Notes under the pieces: generated by a model
Databases searched by the model: none
What the model saw: only the letters and a program-made list of their open reading frames with translations
Told to the model about the DNA's origin: nothing
Translations under genes and position numbers: made by a program
Source: GWE2-42-39 sp963668595
GTDB lineage: Bacteria > Bacteroidota > Bacteroidia > Bacteroidales > Prolixibacteraceae
NCBI GenBank assembly: GCA_963668595.1
Contig: OY764876.1
Location: 558,001 to 622,000 of the forward strand
DNA: 64,000 nucleotides
Direction: 5' to 3'
Shown here: piece by piece, positions 62,088 to 64,000 of the stretch
Numbering within the stretch: position 1 is the first letter of the stretch
Layout of the letters: every line of letters begins with the position of its first letter

Positions 62088-63116
62088 ATGGGAAAAGGTA
62101 AAAAGATGAAGTGTTTATTGGTATTGGTTTGTTTTTTTTCGCTGTTCGGATGTGCCCGGGGCGAATCGGTTGGAGATGGTATTTCTGAAAAAGATACTGT
62201 TCCGGTTTATAATAATTTAAAAGGTTTGGTTCCCGATTGTGCCGATCCGTATATTCTGAATCATGGAGGAAAATATTATCTCTACGGAACCGGTGGAGGA
62301 AAAGGTATTCGCGTGTACGAGTCAAAAGATTTGGCAAGCTGGTCGGGTGCAGTCGGTGCACGCGATGGTTTTGCGCTTGACTCAACCGATGTTTGGGGAA
62401 ACCATTCATTTTGGGCACCCGAAGTATATTTTATGAAAGGAAAATTCTATATGTTTTTTTCGGTGATGGAACATCTTGCCATTGCTGAAAGTGATTCACC
62501 GCTCGGCCCTTTTGTTCAGAAAGAAAAAAAGCCGCTTCATTCGGATATCAAAGAGATTGACTCGCATTTGTTTGTTGATACCGATGGTCGGATGTACATG
62601 TATTTTGTTCGGTTTACTGGTGGAAACGAAATTTGGATGGCCGAAATGAAAGAGGATTTCTCAGGGATTAAAGAAGAAACCCTGAAAAAATGTTTTGGCG
62701 TTTCGCAGGCATGGGAACATACCTCGACGCCTCCGGTAGCAAAAGTTACCGAAGGGCCATTTATGCTGAAACACGATGGTTGGTATTACTTGTTTTATTC
62801 GGCCAATCATTTTAAAAGTCAGGACTATGCTGTAGGATATGCCATTTCCAAATCGCCCACAGGGCCTTTTCAGAAATACGAAAAAAATCCGGTACTGATT
62901 GGCGATGGAAAGAATATTTTCGGAACAGGGCATCACTCATTTTTTCAGGCTAATTCGGGACAATTGTATGTGGTTTATCATTCGCATAAAAGCAAAACTT
63001 CGGTGCAACCGCGAACTACCTGCCTCGATTGTTGCAGCTTCGAAAAAGATGTAGCCGGAAAACCCGATAAATTCGTTGTGTATGGGCCAACTACCACTCC
63101 TCAAGCAGTGAAATGA
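62088..63116 (+). CDS. GH43-family lipoprotein glycosidase
   Basis: A 342-residue protein from the ATG at 62088 (an internal ATG at 62106 is the alternative; the frame begins earlier, inside the sulfatase gene). A lipobox LFGC places the lipidated Cys at about residue 22. The five-bladed propeller shows VPDCADPYIL (catalytic base D53), HSFWAPEVYF, EIDSHLFVD and VTEGPFMLKHDGWYYLFYS (acid Glu). GH43 enzymes are mostly arabinofuranosidases, xylosidases or galactosidases; the exact activity is unknown. Its 3' end overlaps the start of the next gene. Confidence 0.88.
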   Translation: MGKGKKMKCLLVLVCFFSLFGCARGESVGDGISEKDTVPVYNNLKGLVPDCADPYILNHGGKYYLYGTGGGKGIRVYESKDLASWSGAVGARDGFALDSTDVWGNHSFWAPEVYFMKGKFYMFFSVMEHLAIAESDSPLGPFVQKEKKPLHSDIKEIDSHLFVDTDGRMYMYFVRFTGGNEIWMAEMKEDFSGIKEETLKKCFGVSQAWEHTSTPPVAKVTEGPFMLKHDGWYYLFYSANHFKSQDYAVGYAISKSPTGPFQKYEKNPVLIGDGKNIFGTGHHSFFQANSGQLYVVYHSHKSKTSVQPRTTCLDCCSFEKDVAGKPDKFVVYGPTTTPQAVK

Positions 63117-64000
63117 TGGACGGAAGAGGAATAATTCGCTCGGTATGCTGCGGTATTTTTATGCTGTTCGGGGCTTGTTGCTGCAATGCGCAGAACACTG
63201 AATTGGAGATGGGGGAAAAGCAATTGCTCCAGCTTGCTGACTGTCAGAAGGGAATGGGTGTGAATTACAACGAACAGCTTCAGTTTGTCAATTTTAATGA
63301 TTTGGAAAGAACCCAAACAGAATGGGTACGCGGATTTATGGATTTTTTCCAGTTGTACGAAAATGCGGCATCGTTGAAAACCGATAAAAATGTGGTGAAT
63401 TATTTGCAACTGAAATTGCATGGCTATCTCACAATTTTAAATATTAAATGGAATTTTAAATTGCGATCCGAAGTGTTTCCTGCAGATGGTTCAGCTATAA
63501 TGGAGTCGTATTTTGCATTTCTCGATCAGTTGCTCGAGCTGGTTTGGCAGCAAACCGATATGTTGGTTATTGGCAACGAGCCTTTTATTGAAACTCCGGC
63601 AAACCAAAAGAATGAGGCTTTAGTGAATTTTTATAAATCGCTTGCTGCGCGTATCGAAAAATTCCAGGCCAGGCATGCCGGGCACACAGTTCCGCTATTT
63701 GTTGGTGCATTTAATAATTTGGAAGACATGAATTGGCGTACCGAGGCAGTAAAAAGCCTGATGACGTTTGTGAAAGAAAATCCTGCCATGGCGGGCATCG
63801 ATTTGCATATTCATCATGCTACAATGGATCAGATGAAAGAGGCCTTGCGATATGCTGCCGCAAATATTCGTGGTGATCAGAAAATACTGATTACCGAATT
63901 TTCGCTTGTGAAACATTGGAAGTCGCAACTTAATGGTACTATTCCTGGTAGTTTTGCGTCGAAATATGGCTATCTGCCCACCATGAAAAATTATCAGTAT
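63113..64000 (+). CDS. Clan GH-A-like glycoside hydrolase (3' end outside window)
   Basis: A frame open from the ATG at 63113 (ATGATG; overlaps the GH43 stop) to the last base, 296 residues so far. A hydrophobic N-terminus with a CC cluster (FGACCCNAQ) suggests a lipoprotein or secreted protein. The barrel-like body has IGNEPFIE with E156 and LITEFSLVKHW with E262. An acid/base Glu in N-E-P and a nucleophile Glu about 106 residues later are the spacing and wording of clan GH-A enzymes. HIHH lies before the second Glu. I cannot name the GH family. Confidence 0.7.
   Translation, partial: MMDGRGIIRSVCCGIFMLFGACCCNAQNTELEMGEKQLLQLADCQKGMGVNYNEQLQFVNFNDLERTQTEWVRGFMDFFQLYENAASLKTDKNVVNYLQLKLHGYLTILNIKWNFKLRSEVFPADGSAIMESYFAFLDQLLELVWQQTDMLVIGNEPFIETPANQKNEALVNFYKSLAARIEKFQARHAGHTVPLFVGAFNNLEDMNWRTEAVKSLMTFVKENPAMAGIDLHIHHATMDQMKEALRYAAANIRGDQKILITEFSLVKHWKSQLNGTIPGSFASKYGYLPTMKNYQY

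Overview
The window looks like chromosomal DNA of a free-living, polysaccharide-handling member of the Bacteroidota, probably near the Marinilabiliales. The evidence is a tmRNA whose tag reads GENNYALAA, TAnnTTTG-type -7 boxes, a hybrid two-component regulator (HTCS) beside sulfatases and glycoside hydrolases, an UpxY/NusG-like antiterminator, and AT-rich genes with almost no Shine-Dalgarno signals. The placement is inferred from gene content, not from a search.

Layout. (1) 1-2956: a partial AAA/DUF4143 ATPase (minus), an AraC regulator and two VOC proteins (plus). (2) 3021-3416: tmRNA (minus). (3) 3733-44932: about 41 kb read entirely on the minus strand. It holds the wbpB/D/E amino-uronic acid genes and an UpxY antiterminator, a UDP-HexNAc 6-dehydrogenase, a winged-helix regulator, and sulfate uptake/activation genes (cysQ, SLC13 permease, cysD, cysN-cysC fusion). 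Then come the export genes (Wza-like, Wzz-like), a legionaminic-acid-type nonulosonate pathway (legB, legC, neuD-like, legI, legG, ptmE, legF) followed by an unusual accessory cassette (three Gfo/Idh/MocA oxidoreductases, a class III aminotransferase, a nitrilase-fold hydrolase, a PtmA-like SDR), and finally two GT-B-like proteins, Wzy, Wzx, a WecG-type transferase, Wzi, a degenerate WecA-like membrane protein and a GT39-like enzyme. (4) 45170: tRNA-Lys followed by an isolated HEPN-like gene. (5) 47-53 kb: a GH130 protein and a GT4 fused to an alpha-helical domain, set among very small stress-type genes, a cupin and an AraC regulator with a CxxC N-terminus. (6) 53-64 kb: part of a polysaccharide-utilisation locus with an HTCS, three sulfatases, a GH43 lipoprotein and a partial clan GH-A-like enzyme; no SusC/SusD pair is in view.

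How it fits together. Regions 3 and 4 read as a surface polysaccharide (capsule/O-antigen-like) locus: nucleotide-sugar synthesis, assembly by glycosyltransferases, flipping (Wzx), polymerisation (Wzy), length control (Wzz), export (Wza) and surface capture (Wzi). A legionaminic-type sugar and a GlcNAc3NAcA-type sugar are the predicted building blocks. I found no complete initiating phosphoglycosyl transferase; the only candidate has lost the family's catalytic motifs. Region 6 is catabolic, probably against a sulfated glycan.

The least explained feature is a set of intergenic islands at 3.4-41.7 kb. Each is a chain of short, monotonous sequence modules of different character, repeatedly joined at the short word CAGCC. 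Three islands (5.2-5.7, 6.6-6.9 and 35.4-35.9 kb) share the same modules in the same order. Others carry a 175-bp direct repeat or a 78-bp tandem repeat. They are confined to the polysaccharide/sulfate half of the window.
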